Assembly (NCBI GenBank): GCA_964035015.1
Contig: OZ035998.1
Location: forward strand, 16,968,260 to 17,032,259
Direction of reading: 5' to 3'
DNA: 64,000 bases
Source: Corallium rubrum
Lineage: Eukaryota; Cnidaria; Anthozoa; Scleralcyonacea; Coralliidae
Positions within the stretch are counted from its first letter, which is position 1. Every line of letters starts with the position of its first letter. The notes beneath the pieces were generated by a model, which was not told where the DNA came from, ran no database searches, and saw only the letters and a list, made by a program, of their open reading frames with translations. Positions 35,310-46,546 of this stretch are shown one piece after another. A program made the position numbers and the translations under genes.

Positions 35310-35372
35310 ATGTTTTATTCAATCATGTAATTAGCAGTTTAATTAGATTAATTTTGTGTTTGTAATTAAGTT

Positions 35373-35381
35373 TCGATAATG
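35373..35381. repeat. MULE target-site duplication, left
   Basis: TCGATAATG, identical to 44063-44071. Nine bases is the classic Mutator-superfamily length. Confidence 0.9.
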
Positions 35382-35529
35382 GAGTTTGAGTAACTGTCGC
35401 GGGTCGCGGGTCGCGGGTAAGAAGTCGCGGGTCGCGGGTAAAAAGTCGCGGGTCGCGGGTAAGAAGTCGCGGGTTGGAAAAAGATTAAAATTTACGACCA
35501 TAGAAACAGTTCAGCGTCGGCCGCGGTCT

Positions 35530-35610
35530 TCGTAAACAAAACTCTTGGTTGGGTACTCGTCTCTCTATTTTTTCAGGCTGACGAGTACCCAACCAAGAGT
35601 TTTGTTTACG
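35530..35610. repeat. Perfect ~31-bp-arm hairpin next to the left MULE end
   Basis: CGTAAACAAAACTCTTGG... at 35530-35560 is inverted at 35579-35610. Followed by a tandem duplication of ~43 bp (ATGTCATCAGTACTGGCGGC core) at 35672-35760. Confidence 0.85.
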
Positions 35611-36168
35611 ACCATAATTTGCTTCTAGGATTAAACAGCTTACCGTATATTTGCACGCTGCGAGCCTTGCTAAAATATGTCATCAGTACTGGCGGCATCG
35701 AAAAGCACATGGTTTAAAATATGTCATCAGTACTGGCGGCATCGAAAAGCACATGGTTTAAACCACAGGGAGGTTGGCTATGATGCATGTTGTTCAGTTT
35801 GATCTTTCTGATTGGGTAAACTTTTTTTTTACTAGCCGTTTCCCACACGTTTTTCCAAAACAACAATTCCTTTTAAATAATTATTTGAAACATTTGAAAT
35901 GCTCCAAGTTATCGATTGGGACGTTTTTTCCAGATAAATAACCAGAGCTAAAAACAATACGTGGCCAAGCTGGCTAACACCTTTTCAGAGTTCTAACACT
36001 GAAATATGTCACATCACTAATGCCGTCATCTCAATCTGTATATGATACTTTCATCGTATTACAATTGTCTCATATCTTTCTTGATACTGAGTCACAAGGT
36101 TCACAGTGCTCAACTTTCCTTAAACAGCTTACTTTAGTGCTTGTGTTGGAGATATTTCTGTTTGCGCA

Positions 36169-36333
36169 ATGATGTCGAAACGTCTTTATTCAGAAGTGGT
36201 TAGTAAGGGTAGTTCAAGTGAGGACGACTCAGAAATGAGGACGCCAAAATCGGGGTGTCTTGTCAATTGGTTGCGAGAGTATCAAGATGACGAAGAACAA
36301 GTTGCTCTTGAGAAGGCTTTGGAATTGAGTAGG
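36169..36333 (+). CDS. MULE transposase gene, exon 1 (UIM-like helix)
   Basis: ATGATG start, 55 codons, donor AGTAGG before GTAAGA (phase 0). Residues ~40-54 read DDEEQVALEKALELS: an acidic cluster then L-x-x-A-L-x-x-S, the ubiquitin-interacting motif pattern. The upstream part is Ser/Asp/Glu-rich. The 133-bp intron that follows ends CAATCCTAG. Confidence 0.8.
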
Positions 36334-36467
36334 GTAAGATTCGTTACGGCTTTCTTATATTTCTATTATCGACGGAAATACAATTAGAGAAAGAAATTCA
36401 CCAATTTATTATGTCGTCAAATATGAACCAATATTATTATAACACTTTAGTCTTTACTCAATCCTAG

Positions 36468-36542
36468 GGTTCTTTTTCAACAAACACGGTTGGCCTGGCA
36501 GAGCAGCCGTCTACGAGTGGAACTTCTACTGTCATTGACATT
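36468..36542 (+). CDS. MULE transposase gene, exon 2
   Basis: 25 codons, phase 0 at both ends (AATCCTAG acceptor, ATT before GTGAGT). It ends STVIDI, joining to SDGSS in exon 3 to make V-I-D-I-S-D, a SUMO-interaction-type motif (hydrophobic core, then acidic). Confidence 0.8.
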
Positions 36543-36646
36543 GTGAGTTATTTGAACGTTTGTATATAGAAATAGCGGAATTACTGTCAATTAACTTTAT
36601 TTATATATATATATATATCGTCTAAATTGCTCTATATTATTTATAG

Positions 36647-36751
36647 AGTGATGGTAGTTCAACGACGACGGAGGGAAGTCCGTCTATCTTTCGCGCTTTG
36701 GAAATTGAGGATGCCGATGAACAGTTAAAACCACGGGCACAGTTTGGGCAT
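36647..36751 (+). CDS. MULE transposase gene, exon 3
   Basis: 35 codons, phase 0 (acceptor TTATTTATAG, donor CAT before GTAAGT). Encodes SDGSSTTTEGSPSIFRALEI and an acidic stretch. The next intron (36752-39101) contains a hAT-type MITE, a hairpin and a Helitron terminus. Confidence 0.8.
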
Positions 36752-37067
36752 GTAAGTAAAACACGAATTACTATATATATATTGATACTGTAACGCAATC
36801 GTTAGTTAAGGCCTTTTTTATGAATATCTAGCTTGTGTTAAGTAAAGGTTCTTCTACGTTTACCCTCTCGTAATTTTCTTCATACTCTGAAATGACTCTG
36901 GGGACGAGAAATTCGACGAAAAGCACGTGGGGGAATTATTTTGGCAAATTTAATATGGCCGTTTTCCTTGATCATGAAAAAATGGGCGGAGAAATAATGC
37001 ACATGCCAGATTCCCCGGGTAATGGCCCTATACTCGGGCTTATAGTTGTCTTTTCAAAATGTCTTTG

Positions 37068-37564
37068 CAGAGGCGGACTGGCCCACCGGGATCCCGGGAA
37101 ATTTCCCGGTGCGCCCCCTTGCTTTCGGTTTCAGGCGCCCCCACAAAGACAATTAACAAAATACAGCTCAACGTAAACATGAAATACAGTTGTTACTAGT
37201 TGCATTGCTTGTCTTTTCTTTGTTATTCACTGTATAAGATGGAACCCAAGTGATTTTTCGGGTATATAATAAATTTTATAACTCTAAGACTAAGAGTAGT
37301 TGAATCATGGAACAGTAACAACAAAATATGTGCATACACAATACATAAAATCGTTCTTAAAATTCTTGATGCCCCCTCCCAAAATCGAGGAAATACAATT
37401 TCAGAGGCTCAAAATTTAAAAAATTTCCTAGTGACCGGAATGCCACGGACGTACAGAGGCGCACTCCTCGGTCGGGTACCTTAGAACATTCGGCTTTGCA
37501 CTTAAATCAGGCGCCCCTTTCATATACTTTCCCGGTAATTTTTCTGGTGCCAGTCCGCCCCTGC
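37068..37564. mobile_element. hAT-type MITE in intron 3 of the MULE gene
   Basis: Ends CAGAGGCGGACTGGCCC and its near-inverse ending GGTGCCAGTCCGCCCCTG, flanked by TGTCTTTG (37060-37067) and TGTCTTTC (37565-37572), an 8-bp duplication with one mismatch as expected for hAT. A GATCCCGGGAAATTTCCCGG palindrome is inside. No coding support. Confidence 0.65.
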
Positions 37565-38407
37565 TGTCTTTCTACTATACATTCTACGTAGGACGTATGT
37601 GCGATATATAATGCATTAAGAAGAATATTTCGGATGCTTTTAAGTTAATAAAATATCTGTCGTGACCCTTTACTTTTAAGCGGCCGTGTTGCAGATTTTC
37701 CACTTATATTATTCTTCTGCATTTCGTGTCAGGCGATTTTGCAAAAATTTAAAGCCCCGAAATTTTCCCCCCATTATAGAGGTGCCATGGCTAACAGGCG
37801 TTTGAGTTCAGAACAGCATTAAACAGTGATTAATTAGATTACAATGCGTCTGTATGCCATAAGTGGGGCCACTTTGACACATCGTATTAAAGAACGAAAA
37901 TGGGGGGAAATAATAAGCAGCAAATTGGCCAATCATGATCTTGGCACAAAAGACAATGCAATTTTCAGAAGCGTGAAATTTGAATAAGTTTTCAACAACT
38001 ATTGGTAGTCACACACGCAAAAATTTGTTCGCCAATATGTCGCTTACAGAAACTTTCTATTTTTGTGCTGTAATGCATGCATGTGATTAGTTATATTGTT
38101 GAGCACGTGACGCCATTAACAGAAGGCTCACTGTAAAAGCGGCACATAGAGTTGTAACTATTCAATTATTACTTAGTGGCTCCCTTCTGTTTTTTTGAAA
38201 GATTTAACATTTTGAAGAAATATATGTTACTTGTTAGAAAAGAGAAATTGTGTGATGTTTCTTAAGCAATGCTATGACAGTGGAAATTTGTTCTCAAAAG
38301 TGCCTATCGTTGCTATGGCAAACAATGACGTTTCGATATGGCCGATCTTTTGCCTTTTAGCGTACTTGAATACAATTTGGTGACTCCCATTTTATTTCAA
38401 TGTTTTC

Positions 38408-38585
38408 TTATAGCATAAGTAATAATTTGAACAATTTAAAAAAATTCTGTAGAGCTAAATTTTTAAAAATTAAAAAGTATGATTATTCTAAATAATTATT
38501 TTTTGGCTTTACAGAAAATTTAAAATTGTTCAAATTATTACTTATGCTACTGGAACTTACTATCGCAAGTGAAGTGCTGCCTCAA
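38408..38585. mobile_element. Hairpin MITE abutting a Helitron 3' terminus remnant
   Basis: Arms TAGCATAAGTAATAATTTG (~38412) and CAAATTATTACTTATGCTA (to 38551) form a hairpin element. Directly after it, 38553-38585 matches 23397-23428 (ACTATCGCAAGTGAAGTGCT core), the candidate Helitron end, here with CCAG instead of CTAG. Confidence 0.6.
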
Positions 38586-39101
38586 AAGCTAAAAACATTG
38601 CCGCCATTGTAAATAAAACGCGCAATATATTATTACAATGTAATATATATCGTGGCGTTGTAATCAAATAAAAAGCGCAAAGACTGTTTATATATGTAGG
38701 CTGTTACTATTACATTCCCAACTTTTGTATGTTTTGAATAGTTTACCCAATTGGCAATTGACTGTCTATGTACCCAACAAGATAACTCGCAAGCCAAGGT
38801 CTAAGCAAATAAGCCAATATTTGAGCTGAGCATGATGAAAATTTGTCATGTAAACATTTTGTTCATGCCTGAGAAATATTATAATGTATTATACAAAAAA
38901 ATATAAGTCCTAAGGGAAGGAGAAACACGGCAAATTGCCCTCGTGTGTTTGCAAGTTTAAAAAATCCTATACCCCTGGCGCTTCTTTATAGATGCATTCA
39001 ATGGGGCTGTTGTCGGTCAAACCAATGTATGTAATACATTGTGAAACTTTTCATATATAACTCAGGTACAGTGACACAGGCTAATTATCGGTTTTAAACA
39101 G

Positions 39102-39197
39102 GTAAAAAAAGAACCGCATTTCAACTCGTGGGATGACGAGGAGTATAATCCAGGTAGACCGGTGCTACCAACCACGCATGGTTCTTTTTGGAAAAAG
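39102..39197 (+). CDS. MULE transposase gene, exon 4 (sumoylation consensus)
   Basis: 32 codons, phase 0 (acceptor TTTTAAACAG, donor AAAAAG before GTAATT). It opens VKKEPHFNSWDDEEYNPG. V-K-K-E matches the psi-K-x-E sumoylation consensus and is followed by an acidic patch (negatively charged type). Confidence 0.8.
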
Positions 39198-39591
39198 GTA
39201 ATTTGTTAAAAGAAATAAACATTTTTCATTGTTAATTCTCATTTGTTGCCACATACATAATCCTGACATAAAGTTAATGGTCTATACAGAGGGATAAATT
39301 ACTCGGAAAATCTTTGCACACTTCCACAAATAAAATATCCTAAATGCCAAAAATTCCGAAAAATCCCGAAAAATCTCAAAATCTCCCCCAAATCAAAATG
39401 ATATTTCTCAAAATCCCGCAAAATTGAGAAATCTATACAAAACTTAGTTACATTGATCAAGCTTGTCAGCAATCTGATGTCTACACTTCAGCCCAGTCAA
39501 TAATTGTACTTAATAGTTCCCATAATATCTAAAGCGGGAATTTTTATATAGACTATAATAGTGTAGGTGATAATTGTATATTTCTCCATAG

Positions 39592-39632
39592 GTTGATGTC
39601 GTAGATTTAACATCTGACACTTCGCCAATAAG
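39592..39632 (+). CDS. MULE transposase gene, exon 5 (SIM)
   Basis: 41 nt, phase 0 in, phase 2 out. Encodes VDVVDLTSDTSPI plus two bases of an Arg codon completed at 40180. V-V-D-L-T-S-D is a near-canonical SUMO-interaction motif. Donor AATAAG before GTAATG, acceptor TCATCTTAG. Confidence 0.8.
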
Positions 39633-39866
39633 GTAATGCCTTTACATTTGGTTTTCATTACAGTTTACAACGTAAGCACATTCGTAAGGGTAAGCATGAG
39701 AACGAAAAGTTTTGGTAACGCAAATATAATGCTTGCGTTCATTGCCGTATTTAGGCGTCTATCAAGAGAAAACCGTATCAAGACACCGTATCAAGGTGTC
39801 TATCCAGGTGCATTGTCTGAGATTGTTACCATGCTTACCGTGCTTGTGTTATCGAATGTTAAGGGA

Positions 39867-39870
<4 letters not shown>

Positions 39871-39925
<55 letters not shown>

Positions 39926-39931
39926 GGGGGG
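39871..39931. repeat. (GT)n then poly-G in intron 5
   Basis: Dinucleotide run followed by a G-tract. The intervening 39198-39591 intron has AAATCCCGAAAAATC low-complexity repeats. Confidence 0.95.
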
Positions 39932-40179
39932 GATATTACTACGAAATCTGTCCCACGGAAGGGCAGATTTCAAGGAATATCGCCCAAAGGGGGTAGCTGT
40001 GCCAACCGATAAGTTACAAGTTGAACCCTTACGCTTACGCTATAACGAAATCTATGCTTTATAGTAGGTACTCGAAATTTGAGTGGTTATTTTCAGCAAT
40101 ATCAAAAATCTAAAATCTTTGCAATATTGCCAAACCTTAGCATTATTAGAAAACTAAGTGAGTCCACATTTCATCTTAG

Positions 40180-42742
40180 GCCAATAAAGCGACAAAGGAG
40201 AAGACGTGTGAGTTCTAGCAGTTCATCTGGTCACGAATCTGTAAGCGAACGTCAGCACCCCAAAAGGCAAAGAAAATGTAGTCCTGAGATGTGGAAAACC
40301 GTCGACGACGAAAAAGTGGACGAGTTACCACATGGAATCGACGGGTTGTCACGCTATTCAATCAAGAATATCGTTGACGTCAAAGCTCGACGGAAAGCCT
40401 TGTCCTCTGACGGTAGGCGTTGGTCGAAAGATTCGTCGACGAGTTGGGCTGAATATGGCGAAATGCGCTTCGCAAATTGTCGTGGTTCCCATGTTTGCAA
40501 GAACGAAACATGTCCTTACAAAATTGAGTACGGTGTTGTGAACAAGCTACTGTTCACTAAAAAAAACAAGTGTACTGCCTGTGGAGTAACTGCAGACTTC
40601 GTTGTTTGTCCAGCTAGGCGTTATACTCATGTCAAAGGACCAAAATTAAACGTTTTCCACTGTGGTCTCCACACCTGTCCTGTGCGTGCTAAACAACCAG
40701 ATAAGCCGGTGGGCAATGTTAGAGATTTATTAAGAAAAGATCCAACCCTGAAGCCTTCAGAAGTTCAATCTGCACTACTTGTGTCATCACTGCGTGCAGG
40801 CGAATCATGGGAAAAGATCGAGAAACAAGCTAATCAACTTGTAGACAAGAATTGGATTACCAACCAGAAGCGAGCAGTAAGACGAGATATCAATCCTGTA
40901 GGAGAAAACTTTGAGGGACTGGTTACCTTCAAACATCATTGCGACAAGAATGACCCCTTTTACGTGTATAAGATTAACGACACAAGAGGCAACCCTGATT
41001 CTCCATCGTTTGTGTTTAAGACAAGTAAAATTAAATTATTAATGGCAAACAACATGAACAAAGATGGCGATCATTTCTTGAATAATGAATATTGTTTTTT
41101 TGACGGGAAAAAGAAACGCTGCAGAAATTACACTACACTTACAGCAAGTGTTTACCACCCGCTACTGAAGAAGCAAATTCCTTTGGCAATAATGGAAACA
41201 GAGGCAGAAGATGCGCGTTGTGTAACATTGTTTTGGACGTTATTCCAAGAAGCACTTCGCAAGGCAACATCTAATAACGGCAGCATTTTTAATCCAACGG
41301 GGTGGAGCACCGATATGGCTGGGGCCAATCTAGTTGGGATAAGAGATGTGTTCGGAAGCGAGGCGCTAAAACGGGTGAAGACCTGTGAATTCCATTTCAA
41401 GCAAAATCGCAACAAGAAGGCCAGACAACTCGACGATGAAAGTTCGCAAGAATTTAAAGACAAGTGTGAAGCATTGTTGGTTGCGCAGACTGTTAACGGC
41501 TATACAGCTGCAATGAACGATTTGATAAAATTTGTTAAGGACAGGCCTGACCGTGAATATTTAGACTCGTGGTTGAAGTGGTGGGATAACCGAAGGGAGT
41601 TCATTTTCAATGCGTTTGCCCCTTCAGATGGACCGAAAATGAATCAGGCTGAAGTGATTCATGCTGGTTGGGCTCATAGAGATCGGAGCAATCTGTCTCT
41701 GCTCGAAGCTGCCCATATGGATTCACGGGACAGTGTTCTATTAGAAGCACAACTGAGACAATATAAAGAGGGAACGTTGTCTGGTGGTACTGGCCCTTCC
41801 TTTGCACAACGGAATTTCAGACGTGAACTTGACGAGGCAGCGCGTTATGGGAGAGAGATAAATGAGCTTGGTATTGGCAACACGGTAGATGGTGAATCTG
41901 GACATCGTCCTCCTGAGCAGCGCAAAAGAAAAAAGGGCAAAGGAAAATCAAAGCAAAAAGAAAAGAGAGGAGTACCTCCTGCTTCGACTTCCTCTCAAAG
42001 TGCACCGAACAGAGTTCCTGCTTCGACTTCCTCTCAAAGTGCACTCAAAAGGGTTCCTGCCTCGACTTCCTCTCAAAGTGCCCCGACACCAGCTTTCAAT
42101 AGCCTTTCCCACGGCTACACTCAATCAGAAACTGTGCCTGCTAGGTCAACCATTCGGCAACCCTCGGAATTTTCAGTAACTGAACATTATCATCCTTTTT
42201 ATACTTTCCCGCCATCTCGTTTCCCGCCAGCAGAGATACGTAATTCTCTCACCATCCCAAATGATCCAATGGTCATGTCAAATGCCAATTATGGCAATTT
42301 TACCGTAAGATCAATGTTTCCACAACCACCCACTAGAACTTACATTCCTTCTCAGCTTCCCTCGACCTCTACGTCACCAACGCCAATATGGCATTCAGGA
42401 ATGTCGCCGAACCACTATGAACTTGTAATGTTACCAGCAAATGTTCGAAAATGTTATGGATGCGGAAGCGATTTTGTGGATAAATATCGACATCAACCGT
42501 ATAACGTTGTTGTGAAGCACGTTGATAGACGTATATTGCGAAAGGACCCTGTTACGGGATCCTTTATTTATAGCGCAGACTTTACTAACACGTACTATCA
42601 TCCCAGTTTAGACCATATAAGACGTAAAAACCCGCTTTTTACCGGTTTAGTGCGAATGTCGTCCAACCTCTACGCATCTCTTAGTGCTTTACAAAAACAA
42701 GTGTTAGAAAGCAACGATTTGAACACTCAGATTGTTGGATAG
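40180..42742 (+). CDS. MULE transposase gene, exon 6 (DDE transposase, zinc motifs)
   Basis: 853 codons; the spliced protein is ~1014 residues. No ATG opens the exon, supporting the upstream exons. Order: basic clusters RPIKRQRRRR and PKRQRK (nuclear import); a Cys/His cluster with CKNETC, CTACG, then VFHCGLHTC, similar in spacing to the WRKY/GCM1-type DNA-binding fingers of MULEs; then the transposase core. Candidate catalytic acids are Asp in CFFDGK, Asp in GWSTDMAG and Glu in MNQAEVIHAGW, with the MULE CEFHFKQN signature (C-x2-H) between the last two. A low-complexity linker with three PASTSSQSA repeats follows, then a C-terminal CYGCGSDF zinc motif domain. The predicted role is to bind the GTCGCGGGT-rich ends and cut and paste the element. 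Polyadenylation signals (AATAAA) follow at ~42971 and ~43047. Confidence 0.92.
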
Positions 42743-43887
42743 TTGTATTGTGGCTTGGCTCAGTGTATATCGAGTTCGCCTTATCTAAACGCTGCAATTT
42801 CACTTTTGCCAAATTTTTGGAAAAAACCCAACAAATTTCGCTGTTTTACAATCCTTAGAACTTACTCTTAAAAATAGAAAATTATTAAAATTTAGGGAAA
42901 ATTACCAATGTTTGAAGTGTTGTAGCTAGTATTTGAGTTGTTTCAGTTATTCGTTCTTGGGTTATGGATGAATAAAATTATTGACGACGTGCTGCGCGCC
43001 TCCATGCGGGACGTAAAATAATATGTTTCGTTAGAGAATATTAGTATAAATAAATAAATGCAACAACCCCTCGTCCACTTCATGCATTTTTGTAACACTC
43101 CCAACTGCTTTTACATGCTATTTTAATACATACAATATCCCCACCCCCGGTTAAAATTTAATTTATCATCTTCGTTCACCTTTTTACTTACCCGTTCGGA
43201 AGGTTGGTGCAAGCTGTAGCCCGGTGGGGGCCTGGGGCGAGTAGCGGTACTTGGATCCAGGTTAAGATCCATCCATGCAGGATCTTGAGCTGACCACCCC
43301 CACTCGGTATGGCTTGCACCGATCACACCAATTAATTGGTGGAAGTATTCCACTTACCTCTTTGATTGAAGGGAGGGACGGTGGGAATATCTGAGTTACT
43401 CTGACTCCAACACTGCGTCTGACAGCTAGCCCGTTAACGCGGCAATGACGACTCTCAACTAGTGCCAGTCTTCCAGGCCGCCAACCCCAAGCTTGCACCA
43501 CGCGCGGTTACCTAGCTGTTAACCTTGGTTATTGCATAACTTTATTTAATATTTTAATTTAATGAAGTTCAATACATATTATTTATTTACAAAGAATGGT
43601 ATACCATTAACAAAATTCAAGATTCCCTCAACAATGGTCACCTGAAACCTAGGAATTGATTTTATGGAGGGGGGAAACTGGGGAACCTGGAGAAAAACCC
43701 TCGGAGCACAGGAGAGATCAATATACTAAACTCTACTCACATGGTTAGACCAGTAGCTAAATATACGGTAAGCTGTTTAATCCTAAAAGCAAACTAAGTC
43801 GTAACAGCGTATGCAATTGTTAGAACAGCTAACTATATATAATAATTATTGATATTTTATTTTTCATTATAATATATTACTAATACA
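42743..43887. other. MULE 3' internal non-coding region
   Basis: 3' UTR followed by repeat-like sequence at 43190-43510 and 43640-43740. No second gene was recognised between the transposase and the right terminal repeat. Confidence 0.5.
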
Positions 43888-44062
43888 TTTTTAATCTTTT
43901 TTTCCGACCCGCGACTTTTTACCCGCGACCCGCGACTTTTCACCCGCGACCCGCGACTTTTTACCCGCGACCCGCGACTTTTCACCCGCGACCCGCGACC
44001 TTTTACCCGCGACCCGCGACTTCCTACCCGCGACCCGCGACCCGCGACAGTTACTCAAACTC

Positions 44063-44071
44063 TCGATAATG
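44063..44071. repeat. MULE target-site duplication, right
   Basis: TCGATAATG, identical to the left copy, immediately after the terminal CAAACTC. Confidence 0.9.
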
Positions 44072-44880
44072 GGATCGCCGTAATTGGGGTTACCTGTGGC
44101 GAACTCCCAAGCTCTGCTTATTTCTAATGTGGTGACTGAAGCTATCATTAAATCATTAAATCATTTCTTGGCACACTACACAGCAGTCGTCTCAAACCAA
44201 GATGTCAGAGTAGTCGGACTGTCAACGAATCAAGGTGTATTAAAAATAATTGGAAACTTTAAACTGAAGGAGTGAAGGACGTCAGAGAACAGTCATGTTT
44301 AATAATTGCGAAACCGAGGTTTGGCCGAGTTGTCTCCGGATGATCAGTGGTTGTCTCTTTTAAACGAAGCTTTTTTTGCCATTTTACCGATGTTTTCTAA
44401 TATTTGCAAGACAATTCACTGTTTCTCAGTTGTTTACTTGTTTGAATAGCTTTGCAAGTGACCGAGTTATAGTTGATCAGTAGTGCGGCTAACAATTGGC
44501 TTCAATTCATCGTAAACATGCTTACAAATTGTGGCTTTACAATGTTTACAACTGCACACGCAGGCGATCGCGGTAGACCTAGTACGTAAAAGATGACGAG
44601 CTATTTCAAAACAGATTGGTCCTGGCCTTGTTGCTTTAGAGTCCAACAACTACAAAATGCAAGTATAATAATAAGCACCGAATAGCAATACCGGTAAGAT
44701 ATCAATATGTTGAACATGTTCAGTGCATGTCTAGATATCGCGTGTCGTATTACATTTGGAAACGCGTGTTTTAAAACAGGTTTAAATATTTTCTGTTTGT
44801 CCAAATTTATGCAATTATGCATTGCCATTGTCATGTAGTCTTGCTAGAGTACGCACAGGCCACGCGAAGCTTTCAGAAGT
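44072..44880. other. Right flank of the MULE, no gene recognised
   Basis: A 63-codon + frame (44084-44275) has no recognised family. Positions ~44305-44400 resemble ~34958-35050 in direct orientation (GCGAAACCGAG, AACGAAGCTTTT, TTGCCATTTTA, CGATGTTTT), a diverged older repeat on both sides of the insertion. Confidence 0.45.
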
Positions 44881-45140
44881 CAGTAGCCCGAGTGAACGCC
44901 TGAGCAGGCGTCTTGTTAACAAATAGATTTCATTTTGTCGTTGTCTGTTCAGTTATAGATGCACAGATGACGTCACAACGTTGTAAGAACAAAAAAGTGG
45001 CTCACTGATGTTCTTACCACGCTGTTACGTCTTTTGTTGAATCATTTTGTTTTATACAATATTAAAATTTAAAAGGTTTTTATCGAAAATCTTGTCGGAT
45101 TTTGGGGTATGGAGAAGGAAAAAAGCAAGTCAGCTGACGT
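44881..45140. repeat. MITE-like repeat shared with 57770-58055 (inverted)
   Basis: 44922-45056 has inverted ends around AACAAATAGATT..., TTCAGTTATAGATGCACAG and GTTCTTACCACG. The block through GATTTTGGGGTATGGAGAAG and AGTCAGCTGACGTGATC recurs inverted near 57770-57920. GCCTGAGCAGGCGTCTTGTT at ~44897 resembles the inverse of ~49370-49400. Confidence 0.65.
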
Positions 45141-45198
45141 GATCTGACGTGTCAATGTGTCTGTCCTCTAATATATCATAAAACACGCATAGCAACCA

Positions 45199-45906
45199 GG
45201 CACTATGACGAGAAAATCGTGTATCTAATTTTGATTTCAGTGGAATATAATTTCCAAATGATGAATACTGGCGTTCTCAGTTTCTCAATATATTGTCTCT
45301 TTCTCGAGATATTCAGGTTTCGGAAAAAAATGCGTGCTTCGTGACGTCATGTTCTCACACATAAGATTTACAAATTGAGTAATATATATATCTGAAACTA
45401 AGAGGTAGAAATAGTTCAAACTTTGCACAAGAATAGTTATGGGGAAAATACACTCCAACGTTCATATTATGTTGTTTCCATGGATACCGTTTGCAAACCG
45501 GCGCCTTCCTTAAAACAACCTCTACTGCAATACATTTCGAATGTCTCGATCACTATATTTTGAAAAGAAACAATATTTTAATTTTTTAGTAAAAAGGCTC
45601 GTGTTTCTAAACGGTTTCCGTATCAACAGCATGATGTACACAGTGGAGTGTACTTTTATGATAACCATATTTGTGCAAAGTTTGAATTATTTCCCCTGGT
45701 ATTTGCATATATCTTAGTCATTTTGTTAATCTCATTTAGCCTAGGTGCCTTGTCACGTCAATTACTCACACAATTTACATGTTTCACAAACCTGAATATC
45801 TCGAGAAAGAGACAATATATTGAGAAACTGAGAATGCTGGTATGCATCATTTGGAAATTATATTTTACTGAAATCAAAATTAGATACACGATTTTCTTGT
45901 AGTGCC
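45199..45906. mobile_element. ~710-bp fold-back element
   Basis: The arm at 45199-45320 is inverted at 45788-45906 (GGCACTATGACGAGAAAATC start; TTCTCAATATATTGTCTC and CTCGAGATATTCAGGTTT inside). The open frame at 45648-45902 lies in the right arm and is not a gene. Confidence 0.75.
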
Positions 45907-46545
45907 ACTTAATTAGTAAGATATGATACTTCTCCTGGGCGAAGTGTCAATCACGGCATAATGTAACCTGCATGTTGTTAACTGTAAACACAGCTGTAGT
46001 GTGAGTGAATCATGAAAGGTCGTGGTATGCACATGCAAGCTCACATCGTACTGTATGTAAACTTAACCCCACTCAAATATTATATCATTAACATATAAAG
46101 GCCGCCGAGCTTAATCGTGTATATCGGAATCTGTTTCATATTAGGAGAAGAAAAGATCATTACCATTTTAATGCAATTATTTGCGGTGGAACAGTTTATA
46201 GTATTTGCAATCAGGCCAGTGCCTGTCGGCGTATCAATTTTGATGTGTCTGCACTCTAATTTTTACACAATCTTTTATAAGCTTATCCTATTCAACAATA
46301 AAAGAGATTGAGTAGAAAACGCAATTGGAAGCCAATTTGTTTGTAAATACAGCGATATACGGGATTTTGTGTGGATGCCCAACTGGATAGTTTTTAACTC
46401 TGTGGCCGACCGAGGGTTCTCTTTATGACGAGTAATTTAATCGTCTGGCATCAAGTTAAACGATTCCCCATATGCGATATGCGCTGAAGTTGAACGATTT
46501 ATAATAGAAACCAGACCCACTTCTAAAGAGCGGTGCAAGCCAGCG
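45907..46545. other. Spacer, no gene recognised
   Basis: No exon-like or repeat structure seen. Confidence 0.4.
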
Positions 46546-46546
46546 A

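Larger units (their letters stand above)
35382..44062 (+). mobile_element. Complete MULE (Mutator-like) transposon, 8.68 kb
   Basis: The left terminus GAGTTTGAGTAACTGTCGCG is exactly inverted at the right end and is flanked by the 9-bp duplication TCGATAATG on both sides. Terminal repeats (35382-~35492 and ~43888-44062) consist of GTCGCGGGTCGCGGGTAA-type tandem units, about three left and seven right, then GGAAAAAGATTAAAA. A second inverted pair lies inside: CTAGGATTAAACAGCTTACC near 35635 and its near-inverse near 43767. The cargo is a six-exon transposase gene (36169-42742). The intact duplication and reading frame argue for recent insertion. Confidence 0.93.

Noticed and set aside
36892..37176. 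94-residue ORF in MULE intron 3
   Set aside because: It runs into the hAT-type MITE terminus and has no family resemblance.
41152..42179. Antisense and alternate-frame ORFs over the transposase exon
   Set aside because: Shadows of the 40180-42742 coding frame.
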